Positions 1 through 7,060 of a stretch of 64,000 nucleotides of DNA are shown piece by piece. Under the pieces are notes generated by a model. The model saw only the letters and a program-made list of their open reading frames with translations. It was not told where the DNA came from and searched no databases. Source of the DNA: Chelativorans sp. Marseille-P2723 (lineage in GTDB: Bacteria > Pseudomonadota > Alphaproteobacteria > Rhizobiales > Rhizobiaceae); NCBI RefSeq assembly GCF_902809845.1, contig NZ_CADDWI010000009.1:372001-436000 (forward strand). Direction: 5' to 3'. Within the stretch, counting starts at the first letter, position 1; each line of letters begins with the position of its first letter. Made by a program: the position numbers and the translations under genes.

Positions 1-518
1 AAAGCTCCAGGCGGATACTTCAGCAGCAGTCGCTCCCGGCAGGCCGGCGGCAGCATGCCTATAAGGTATGCCTTGAGCATCGTTGCATATTCCTCCAGTG
101 CATCGGCCGATACAGCGGTCAGAACGTGGAGATTCTCGAATGAGGGGAAGCGGCTATCGCCAAGCCCTCTGATCAATGCCTGATCTTCGCACCATGATGC
201 AATACCGCTTAGCAAAGTACCGCTCGTGGCCATCCGAATTGCTTTGTGATTGATCATAACCGCCATTATCCGGCATAATCGGTTAAGCGATTCCAGTTCT
301 TCATCCATCAAATACGCAAACAGACGCAACGTCTCCGCTCGCGACTCCGTAAACGGCGGCAGCTTTCTGAGAATCTGCTTGTTGAGCATCGGCCCCAGGA
401 GGCGGATGTTGGTTAGCCGGGCTGCAATCTGAGCATCACGCAGTCCAAGCACGGCCGGGAGGTTGTCGGGCATGATGTGATCGAGAGGTGTCTCGTCAAA
501 GCTGCAATGCGGATGCAT
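1..518 (-). CDS. sctK: Type III secretion SctK-like protein, partial (runs off left edge)
   Basis: Read by translating the minus strand from the ATG at 518, which overlaps the sctJ stop (TGATG). The frame stays open for 172 codons to the window edge, so the C-terminus is missing. The product is Leu-rich and soluble, without a signal peptide or membrane segment, and ends here with RERLLLKYPPG, the kind of Leu/Arg-rich 'RLxLxxP' segment seen in SctK/YscK-family proteins. SctK is a cytosolic sorting-platform component that links the SctQ pods to the inner-membrane ring. Position supports the call: sctI-sctJ-sctK is the usual order and the overlap implies translational coupling. Sequence similarity in this family is low, so the name rests mostly on synteny. 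Confidence 0.7.
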   Translation of the reverse strand, partial: MHPHCSFDETPLDHIMPDNLPAVLGLRDAQIAARLTNIRLLGPMLNKQILRKLPPFTESRAETLRLFAYLMDEELESLNRLCRIMAVMINHKAIRMATSGTLLSGIASWCEDQALIRGLGDSRFPSFENLHVLTAVSADALEEYATMLKAYLIGMLPPACRERLLLKYPPGA

Positions 519-1327
519 CAAGCGGCCTCCTTCCGCCGGCCCTTCAGCAGATTCTCTATCGCAAACATGCCTCCGGCTCCTACTATTGCTCCCAACAGGC
601 CCATGCCTCCAAGCACCACAAGGGCTTGCATCTTGCTGCTGCGCTGCATGATGACGCCTCCCAGGGCAACAAGATCCATTTTCGGGGCCGAAGGCGTATC
701 CACTGGGGAAATAACAACCCCCACCCGTTCGTAATCAATCTTCTCGACACTGTAAGAAACAAGCTGCTTGATCTGCGGAACGAGCTCGGCAGTGATGGCG
801 TCCCGCGCTACCAGTACCAGAACGGAGGCGCTGGGCGGTGGCGCCTCCTCGAAAGGTGTCTGCTTGCGAGGGTTGGCGATATGCACTTGCGCGGAGATGA
901 CGCCTGGGATGGACGACACCATGCTCGACAGTTCCTGCGATAGAGCGAAGTTGAACCTCGCCCATTCCTGCACAGGGCTGGTTACAAGACCATCGCCTGT
1001 AAACACGTCGCCCATCGTCTCATATTTACGGCGAGGCAATCCAAGGCTTTGAAGAAGCTCGACCGCCTGGGCAAACTGGCTTTCTTCCACCATCAGCGTG
1101 ATCCGATTGTCCTTGTCGGACTTTTTCGACGCGTCGATGCTGTACTCCAGCAGCTTGCTCAGCATTTCATTAGCTTCTGCTTCGTTCAGCCCGGTATGCA
1201 GCGGCACCTTGCAAGCAGCAAGGAATGCACACAGCGCCGCGCAGACCATAAACCGCCCAAGAGGCCATCGTGAACGACGCCTCATGCTGGTACTCGCAGT
1301 AAGATAGTGACAAGGCGCGTATATCAT
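518..1327 (-). CDS. sctJ: Type III secretion inner-membrane ring lipoprotein SctJ
   Basis: YscJ/HrcJ/FliF-family lipoprotein forming the inner-membrane ring of the injectisome. A lipobox (LAAC, about residues 36-39 counting from the first ATG) follows a basic, hydrophobic signal segment. The two ring-building domains carry typical motifs: 'GLNEAEANEM' after the lipobox, 'LPRRKYETMGDVF', then 'GVISAQVHIANP' and 'VLVLVARD'. A C-terminal membrane helix (about 235-257) and a basic tail follow. Two starts are possible: ATG 1327, overlapping the sctI stop as ATGA, or ATG 1285, which gives a conventional 25-residue lipoprotein signal (MRRRSRWPLG...). It sits between sctI and sctK in one operon. Confidence 0.93.
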   Translation of the reverse strand: MIYAPCHYLTASTSMRRRSRWPLGRFMVCAALCAFLAACKVPLHTGLNEAEANEMLSKLLEYSIDASKKSDKDNRITLMVEESQFAQAVELLQSLGLPRRKYETMGDVFTGDGLVTSPVQEWARFNFALSQELSSMVSSIPGVISAQVHIANPRKQTPFEEAPPPSASVLVLVARDAITAELVPQIKQLVSYSVEKIDYERVGVVISPVDTPSAPKMDLVALGGVIMQRSSKMQALVVLGGMGLLGAIVGAGGMFAIENLLKGRRKEAA

Positions 1328-1722
1328 TGGCTCGACAGAAGCTGCTGCACCCCGTTCACAATTTTACTAACCGCTTTGACAGCCGCTTCAAGTTGTATTT
1401 TATCGGCGTTTTGTGCAACTTTATTGCGAATATAGTCGCGATTGTCGTTATGCAGCTGGATGATCTTGTTCTTTGTTACATCCATGAGCCGCGCCTGCTC
1501 TGGCGTTAAATATTTCGGATGGTCGGCCCAGCGGCGGAACAACTCCTGAACCGGCCTTGGCAGGCTCATCAGCGGGCTCGACGGATCAAGGGCGTCATTA
1601 ATGTCACCGACGATACTCTCCTCCTGCTGACGAAGCGTTTCGATCAGACGGGTTTGTAAACCGTCCACGCCCGGAGCAGCGGGTTTTTCCTGCGGTGCAC
1701 TTAGCGTGAAAGATATGCTCAT
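1324..1722 (-). CDS. sctI: Probable type III secretion inner rod protein SctI
   Basis: 132-residue, mostly helical protein immediately before sctJ, the standard position of the inner rod/needle adaptor SctI. The C-terminal stretch (KAVSKIVNGVQQLLSSQ) resembles the amphipathic polymerisation helix of SctI proteins, and the N-terminus is Ser/Pro-rich as expected for a secreted early substrate. No signal peptide or membrane segment is seen. AAGGA lies about nine bases before the ATG. The stop overlaps the possible first sctJ start as ATGA. The middle of the protein (EQARLMDVTKNKIIQLHNDN) is not a signature I can assign, so the name is based on size, C-terminus and synteny. Confidence 0.7.
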   Translation of the reverse strand: MSISFTLSAPQEKPAAPGVDGLQTRLIETLRQQEESIVGDINDALDPSSPLMSLPRPVQELFRRWADHPKYLTPEQARLMDVTKNKIIQLHNDNRDYIRNKVAQNADKIQLEAAVKAVSKIVNGVQQLLSSQ

Positions 1723-1755
1723 CCGACGATTATCCTTTTGCAGTGCATACAGGAA

Positions 1756-2178
1756 TCAATCTTCCTTGATGCCCAAGGCATCGGCACATTCGGTTACGAT
1801 GGTCTGCACGGCTTCCAGGGCAGCTTCTGACTGGAGAAGATCCTCATCGAGGTAGATCGAGCCCAACTTGTGAGCGCGTTCGAGCTGCCCGTCCTGCTGG
1901 AGCAGGTAGAGATGAAATGCCAGTGCCTCGTCACGATTGACATCGGCGGCAAGCGCGCCGTTACTCTCCAGGAGGTCTATCCCGGCGCCAGCCTCCCCTC
2001 TGGAAAACAGGTACATTGCCTCAATCAGGAAACCGCCCGCATTTTCAGGGCGCACTTCCTGCACAAGCTTCCATAAGGATTGTGCACCTTCGCCAAGACC
2101 GACGCGCACCGCAAGCGATGCGGTATTGCCAAGTACGAATATGTCATCACTGGAATATTGGACTTCAGGCATTCTCAT
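1756..2178 (-). CDS. Small TPR-like type III secretion protein (SctG/HrpB1-like)
   Basis: 140-residue all-helical protein. The start is taken as the ATG at 2178, which overlaps the sctD stop as ATGA; a longer frame to 2328 would lie inside sctD. The pattern of paired helices (VGLGEGAQSLWKLVQ..., FLIEAMYLFSRGEAGAGIDLL..., ALAFHLYLLQQDGQLERAHKLG) is that of a short tetratricopeptide protein. YscG/HrpB1-type proteins of this size occur between sctD and sctI in other systems and act as needle chaperones or accessory factors. That comparison is by fold and position; I see no diagnostic motif. Confidence 0.6.
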   Translation of the reverse strand: MRMPEVQYSSDDIFVLGNTASLAVRVGLGEGAQSLWKLVQEVRPENAGGFLIEAMYLFSRGEAGAGIDLLESNGALAADVNRDEALAFHLYLLQQDGQLERAHKLGSIYLDEDLLQSEAALEAVQTIVTECADALGIKED

Positions 2179-3251
2179 TTCACATTCACCTTCTTCTGCT
2201 CGCCCCTCACATCCAAAAGGAGATAACTCTCTGCAACGGCTAACAGTTTGACGTCTTTGCTCAGTGTCTCGCCGGGTCGGACAATTGCCCCGTTCTCCAC
2301 CACCACATACGGATTTGGCCCGTGCCAAACCCCGATCACTTGCCTGGTCAACACGCCCACATCCGGCCCCTCGGCGCGCTCGAAACGCACACCGGCCAGC
2401 CCCCGCACATCAGCCTTCAGGTGCCGGACGAGCTTTTCACGCAGTTCCGCATCATCAATCGCCACCAGCGTCACGACTCCGTGAGTAGATCCTACTACAC
2501 GTGAGGCGGGCGCGAGGTTTTGCGCGATCAGCGCTGCTGCTTCCGCTATTTCCGTATCGACGTATATGTCGGCCGAAACAGGGGTGTCAGATCTTGCAAC
2601 TCCGGCTAGTAACCGCGCGCGAGCCTGAGCATCGGCCACTCTTACGGTCGCACGCCACTTGCCCTCGTAACACAATAGGCTTTCAACCCTGCCGCCCAGC
2701 ACTGCCAGTTCACCGTGAATATCCTCGCTGCATTCAAGCTGCTGAAGCGGCGTCTCGATCTTTGCAGGTGCAAGCTCCGCCTCGGCCTCGATGGTCGATC
2801 GGCTTTCGGACCTGATGGGCAGGAATACGTTTACGACAACAGCAAGAATAAAAAGAAAGGCGGCTGCCACCAGCATGCGCGAGACCGGAATCTCAGACCA
2901 GGATTCCGCAAGCAGGTCGAAAGCCCGTTGGCGCTCGGGCTCAACTCCAGCAAACTCGATCACGGTATCGGCGATGACAAGACGATCGCCCAAATAACAG
3001 GGCGTCCATTCGCCAGGCTTCAACACTGCAGGTTGCCCGCTCATCTGGCGGTGCAGCATGGCGGCCGCACCGGAGCTCAGCATGATGGACGCGTCCGTCT
3101 CGCCCACCTTTAGCGTCAAATGCTCCGAAGTTACCGCTGGATGGAGAAGGACGATCTCGCAGGCGAAGTCCGAGCCGATGCGGTGCAGCCCCGGTTCAAG
3201 AGGAAGAGACCGGTCATCGATCCCCTCCCTGGACAACTTAGCGACAACCAT
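2175..3251 (-). CDS. sctD: Type III secretion inner-membrane ring protein SctD (FHA domain)
   Basis: 358 residues. The N-terminal cytoplasmic FHA-like beta sandwich (about 1-105, with GLHRIGSDFACEIVL and TSEHLTL matching the FHA 'GR..S' and 'SxxH' areas) is followed by a single membrane helix (about 124-146) and a periplasmic part of small ring-building/BON-like repeats (about 165-345). This is the layout of SctD/YscD/PrgH, the outer of the two inner-membrane rings. It heads the sctD-TPR-sctI-sctJ-sctK series, with ATGA overlap to the next gene. About 140 bases with no obvious gene separate it from the small gene upstream. Confidence 0.88.
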   Translation of the reverse strand: MVVAKLSREGIDDRSLPLEPGLHRIGSDFACEIVLLHPAVTSEHLTLKVGETDASIMLSSGAAAMLHRQMSGQPAVLKPGEWTPCYLGDRLVIADTVIEFAGVEPERQRAFDLLAESWSEIPVSRMLVAAAFLFILAVVVNVFLPIRSESRSTIEAEAELAPAKIETPLQQLECSEDIHGELAVLGGRVESLLCYEGKWRATVRVADAQARARLLAGVARSDTPVSADIYVDTEIAEAAALIAQNLAPASRVVGSTHGVVTLVAIDDAELREKLVRHLKADVRGLAGVRFERAEGPDVGVLTRQVIGVWHGPNPYVVVENGAIVRPGETLSKDVKLLAVAESYLLLDVRGEQKKVNVK

Positions 3252-3388
3252 TTCGCCCTCTTAAGGTCAGCCGGTTTCCCTGCATCGATCACTTTCGATC
3301 CTTGCCCGCTGCCCCTTGATGATTGCCGGCATGGAGTGCAAGTGCGCAGGCACCCGCTCTCTTATCCCGCTGTCCCTTCTGGCGATCC

Positions 3389-3688
3389 CTACGAAGCCTC
3401 GCCAGGCGTCCTGGCCGCCTCCTCCAGCGCCGCGCGCAGGTTTAACAGTTTTAGTTGTTCAATCAGCTTCAGAGCATCGTCGATAACCTCGACCGCACGT
3501 ATGAAATGGGCTGGGTCCTCGCCTTGCAACGTAAACTGCGAACCATCGCGCAAGAGCATCTGCCGGCGCGTTTGCAAATATCGAACCAGAGAGTCCGGAC
3601 CGCCCGCAGAGCCCTCCACGAAAATCTCGTCAAAGCTCACGCCCAATTGCGAAAAGCTGCTGAAAGCATCAGTCATGTGAACCATCAT
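3389..3688 (-). CDS. Small unknown protein at the head of the T3SS operon
   Basis: 99 residues from ATG 3688 (or the adjacent ATG 3685); AAGGAG lies 3 and 6 bases before them, which favours these over the longer frame to 3721. Mostly helical, acidic, with no signal peptide or membrane helix. The segment DPAHFIRAVEVIDDALKLIEQLKLLNLRAALEEAA is a strong amphipathic helix. Its place before sctD and its size are compatible with a SctE-type co-chaperone or a secreted regulator, but I cannot recognise a family. No needle (SctF) gene is visible in the window, and this protein lacks needle features. Confidence 0.6.
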   Translation of the reverse strand: MMVHMTDAFSSFSQLGVSFDEIFVEGSAGGPDSLVRYLQTRRQMLLRDGSQFTLQGEDPAHFIRAVEVIDDALKLIEQLKLLNLRAALEEAARTPGEAS

Positions 3689-3943
3689 CCGCTCCTTTGT
3701 CGGACAGACGAATCGCGCCAATCCCGCTTATGGGGAACTTGGTTTTTCTGATAAACCATAGCACTGCCTTGCGCCAGTTCAGTGTTGCGAATATGGTTTA
3801 CGAGTTTGGATGCATATGCGCAGCGCTATACTGCGCTATAACCAAATGCTAAAAGAGTTATAATGAGATGCAACTTTGGTATGCATTTTTTGAAAGATAG
3901 ATTTGCGCGAAGCCATATTGTTCATGCTCGGCGGGAGGCCGGA

Positions 3944-6685
3944 ATGTTTCCGAAAGCCATAACATCACCAGTCGCAAGCTCCCCTTCTCAGCCCGACGGA
4001 ACGTCGGCACCAGGGCAACTATCCGATCCAAGAAACACACGCTCAAAGACAGGCGCCGCGCAAGTTTCGCGGGGTGCTGCATCGAGGCCCTTTTCGCGGA
4101 CATCGGAACGGCCGGCCTTGCGAAATGGAGGTGGTGAAACCTCAACTTACCCCAATCAGGCCGGATCGAGATTCCGGCTTCCAGGGCTCGGCACGATCAG
4201 GGAGTTCTTCACGGGGAGCAGCGCGCCTGTGAGAGCCGGAATTCCTGCGGCGCCTATGGCGGCCAGCGCATTCTCGCCTATTGCACTGCATGGCTGTTCT
4301 CCAGAAGGAGCAGCCATAGAACTGGGTTTGTTCGGCCTCGGTTTGAACCATGATCAAGCATTGGAACCGTCCGAGCCGGAGGGCGGATTGGCGGTCATAA
4401 GCCGCTTTCTTTCCAGGGCGCCTTCACTTGCAAACATTTCCGAGGGCGTACAGCAGGAGGCTGTTGACCTGGAAGCAGGTCTTAGTGCCGCTGAACAGCA
4501 ATCCGCGCAGGAAGCAGCCGAAGCACTTCGTCAGGTTGTCTTTAAGGGATCCGGTGGAGGGACTGCTCATGTTGAGCTTGCGGAGCTGCTTGAGGAGCTT
4601 TGCAGCGATCTTAGCAAGGTGGATGCACTACGGAAGAGCAAGGGACTGGCGCCGCTGGACGAAACCGAACGCCAGGCGCGGGCCATCTTCACAATATCGC
4701 GCTATCTCTTCCGGAATGAGAAGCCTGGCGCGACCGCTCGCTGGTTGGGCAATCTGACCAGTTCGGGTGTCCGCACGGGCCTGGCCACCTTTATGGCGAC
4801 TATGGCGCGCAATCTCGGCGCCTTTGCTATGCAGCAGTGTCTGAACTACGCCGATGCTCTTGCGCAAGAGGGGCAGATAGCCGCAGCAAACCCCGCAACC
4901 CAGCCCGTTTCCGAAGGGTCTAATCCTCCTTACAGCGCCCTCTGCGCCAGTACGGAGGGAGCAACAACGCTAGCAAACATATTCGGCGGCCTCATGCTAG
5001 GCACGATGGCATCCTTGCATCTTGTCGGGGCTCTGCGTGACTTGCGGAGCGGTGCAGCGAACTTTGAATCGCTATTGTCGCGGTATGGGCAAGTTAGCCT
5101 TGATGCGTTGTTGATCGCCATCGCTATCAACAATTCTTCGTGGGAGTCTTTGCCTTCCTGGCTCACAGCAGCAGGCATATATTCCGCCGGCCGGGGCGTC
5201 AGCTCTGCTTTGCTGGAAAGGAAGACCAATGTTGGCGAATATTCGCCTCCTGCGCTTGCGCTAGCCGCTGCATCCTATTCGGTAGCCCAGTTCGGGGGAA
5301 CGATGGCTCAGAATGCCCTCGGATTGTGGGGGGGAGCGACTGCCGACTCGATCCGGACCGCAGACCGCTACACGGAGGCACGGCGCAGTGCCTTGGAAAT
5401 TACGGAAGGACGTCACCCCTGGGGCGCCAATGCTGGGCATGCAGCATTAAACGCCTCTCTCGAGGTCTTCGACGAGCTTCAATACCTTGCGGTTAACCGC
5501 GCCTTCCAGTCGGCCAAAGCAAAAAGGCAACTGCGCACGATCCTCAGCACAAAAGACACCACGCCGCAGACCCGCATTGCGCGGCTGGAGGAAATCTCGC
5601 AGATGCATGCTGCCGCATTGCGCGGGATGATCGACTATGCCCGCATAAATCCGGACGCATCCAATGAAGCACTGGAAGCCGCCGGTGCCAATGCAGTTCG
5701 AGAATACCGCAATGCCAAGCTGGAGGGAGTACGCATGTCGCTGGCACGTACGCCCGCCAGCGAACGCATGCTGGAGGAGAGGGCGAACAGGGCGTTGATC
5801 GAACTTGCATCCCTCGGCTACCGGTTTACTCCGGAGGCGCCGGCTGATGGGCCCGGGAAAGCCTCAAAGCATAACCGCCTGATAGCAGCCTACGTTGCGC
5901 AGAGTCTTGAGAAGCTGAAACAGGACCAGCCGCTGGAAATATCCACCCTCTCCACTTGCGCTGGCTGGCAGCGGCTGGGCGGCCGCCTTGTGAACCAGTT
6001 TCTCAATGTGGAGCCGTACCGTCAGAGCTTGCTGCATGCGCTTTACTCCGCTCTTTCCCTACTGTCTCTTCGTGTCAGGAAGGAACAGGTACCGAACGAC
6101 AAACAGCGCGTTCTGGGCGTGAACAATGCGGTGGAGGCGAGTTGGACCGCCGGTTTGACCCTGCTACTTTATCCCCAGCTGAAGCGCGGGGTTCAAAGCC
6201 GCCAGGAGCCTGAAGCGCAGCGAGAGACCGCGGCCAGGCGGAAGGCCCGGATGGACGAGTTAGCTCTGGATATTGCACAGATCGCAGACCTTGCCGACGC
6301 CGTGCGGCAGCCGGGCTCATGGGAGAGGATTACGGAGGATCTTGCATCCAAGGCAGTCGCTAATGCTGTGGGCAGACCGATCCGCATCCGGCATAACATG
6401 CAGAGGAATGAACGCACGATGCTTGCCCGAGAACGCGGCGCGCAATCCCCCGTCGAAATCGTCAATGATGGAGCTGGCTACAGGGGAATTGTGGAAAACC
6501 AGATTCGCGAAACGCAACCAGATGGCGACAGCTTTTTCCGAGCAGTGCTGATGAACATGCACCAGAATGCCGATGTGCCCGACCATGCAATCGCCGATCT
6601 GCGTCAGCGTACCTCTCAGGAACTCCTCAACAATGCCCGGGACTATGTCCAGTTCCTCACGCCGCCAAGCGCGCGGACGCCTTGA
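3944..6685 (+). CDS. Candidate type III effector/translocator with OTU-like C-terminal motif
   Basis: 913 residues from ATG 3944, chosen because GGGAGG lies five bases upstream; the frame is open from 3863. The first ~100 residues are rich in Ser, Thr, Pro and Arg, typical of a type III secretion signal and chaperone-binding zone. The middle is helical, with Ala/Gly-rich hydrophobic stretches (around 300-480) that could insert in membranes. Near the C-terminus, PDGDSFFRAV (Ser863) followed by DLRQRTSQELLNNARDYVQFL closely follows the start of OTU proteases (DGNCxFRAV ... LR ... Y..F). Here Cys is replaced by Ser (codon AGC at 6530-6532) and the protein stops before a catalytic His. Divergent from the T3SS operon. 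Role inferred. Confidence 0.65.
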   Translation: MFPKAITSPVASSPSQPDGTSAPGQLSDPRNTRSKTGAAQVSRGAASRPFSRTSERPALRNGGGETSTYPNQAGSRFRLPGLGTIREFFTGSSAPVRAGIPAAPMAASAFSPIALHGCSPEGAAIELGLFGLGLNHDQALEPSEPEGGLAVISRFLSRAPSLANISEGVQQEAVDLEAGLSAAEQQSAQEAAEALRQVVFKGSGGGTAHVELAELLEELCSDLSKVDALRKSKGLAPLDETERQARAIFTISRYLFRNEKPGATARWLGNLTSSGVRTGLATFMATMARNLGAFAMQQCLNYADALAQEGQIAAANPATQPVSEGSNPPYSALCASTEGATTLANIFGGLMLGTMASLHLVGALRDLRSGAANFESLLSRYGQVSLDALLIAIAINNSSWESLPSWLTAAGIYSAGRGVSSALLERKTNVGEYSPPALALAAASYSVAQFGGTMAQNALGLWGGATADSIRTADRYTEARRSALEITEGRHPWGANAGHAALNASLEVFDELQYLAVNRAFQSAKAKRQLRTILSTKDTTPQTRIARLEEISQMHAAALRGMIDYARINPDASNEALEAAGANAVREYRNAKLEGVRMSLARTPASERMLEERANRALIELASLGYRFTPEAPADGPGKASKHNRLIAAYVAQSLEKLKQDQPLEISTLSTCAGWQRLGGRLVNQFLNVEPYRQSLLHALYSALSLLSLRVRKEQVPNDKQRVLGVNNAVEASWTAGLTLLLYPQLKRGVQSRQEPEAQRETAARRKARMDELALDIAQIADLADAVRQPGSWERITEDLASKAVANAVGRPIRIRHNMQRNERTMLARERGAQSPVEIVNDGAGYRGIVENQIRETQPDGDSFFRAVLMNMHQNADVPDHAIADLRQRTSQELLNNARDYVQFLTPPSARTP

Positions 6686-6729
6686 GGAACGCTTGCAATA
6701 CGCGTTTGGAGCAGGGCATCCGCAACCAA

Positions 6730-6758
6730 TTGACAATTTATGACCGATAGCTACTAGA
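6730..6758 (+). promoter_or_regulatory. Candidate sigma70-type promoter for the nrd transcript
   Basis: A perfect TTGACA (6730-6735) is followed 16-17 bases later by TACTAG/ACTAGA (6752-6758), just before the riboswitch P1 helix at 6766. The position is right for a transcript beginning with the aptamer. The -10 is weak, so this is a sequence-based guess. Confidence 0.45.
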
Positions 6759-6763
6759 TGTCG

Positions 6764-6942
6764 TCGTCACGGTGCTTCTGAGTCGATTCCGGCCGAAAGC
6801 TAAGAGGGAAGCCGGTGCAATGCCGGCGCTGCCCCCGCAACTGTATGCAGCGAGCTGCTGCCGCATAATGCCACTGGCGCTGTTGGCGCTGGGAAGGCTG
6901 GCAAGAGCGATGACCTGCGAGCCAGGAAACCTGCCGTGACAG
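6764..6942 (+). promoter_or_regulatory. Cobalamin (B12) riboswitch upstream of nrdAB
   Basis: The P1 helix is exact: GTCACGG at 6766-6772 pairs with CCGTGAC at 6934-6940. Between them lie the class hallmarks: AGAGGGAAGCCGGTGCAA, the B12-box region GCTGCCCCCGCAACTGT, ATGCCACTGG, GGGAAGG and GCGAGCCAGGAAACCTGCC. The following ~120 bases before the nrdA ATG contain GC-rich complementary runs (GGGGTGCCCC...) that could act as the expression platform by hiding the GGGGG ribosome site. Known logic for such switches is that adenosylcobalamin binding shuts the gene off. Here it would silence the B12-independent reductase when B12 (and so a class II enzyme) is available. Confidence 0.95.
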
Positions 6943-7060
6943 TGAATTCAACGACCACGGGCGGGGTGCCCCGGGGTGCGGCCTGGCTTGCGGCATCTGC
7001 TTCTACTGCCGTCCTCCTGCCTGCATTTCGTCATCCTGCCCCCAAAGACACGGGGGTTAC

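Noticed and set aside
2178-2328. N-terminal extension of the TPR-like gene into sctD.
   Set aside because: The ATG at 2178 overlaps the sctD stop in the usual ATGA manner; the extension is sctD in another frame.
3722-3943. Search for a tts box or similar rhizobial T3SS promoter between the divergent genes.
   Set aside because: Only AT-rich sequence and a short CGCTATA repeat (about 3823-3840) were seen; not enough for a regulatory call.
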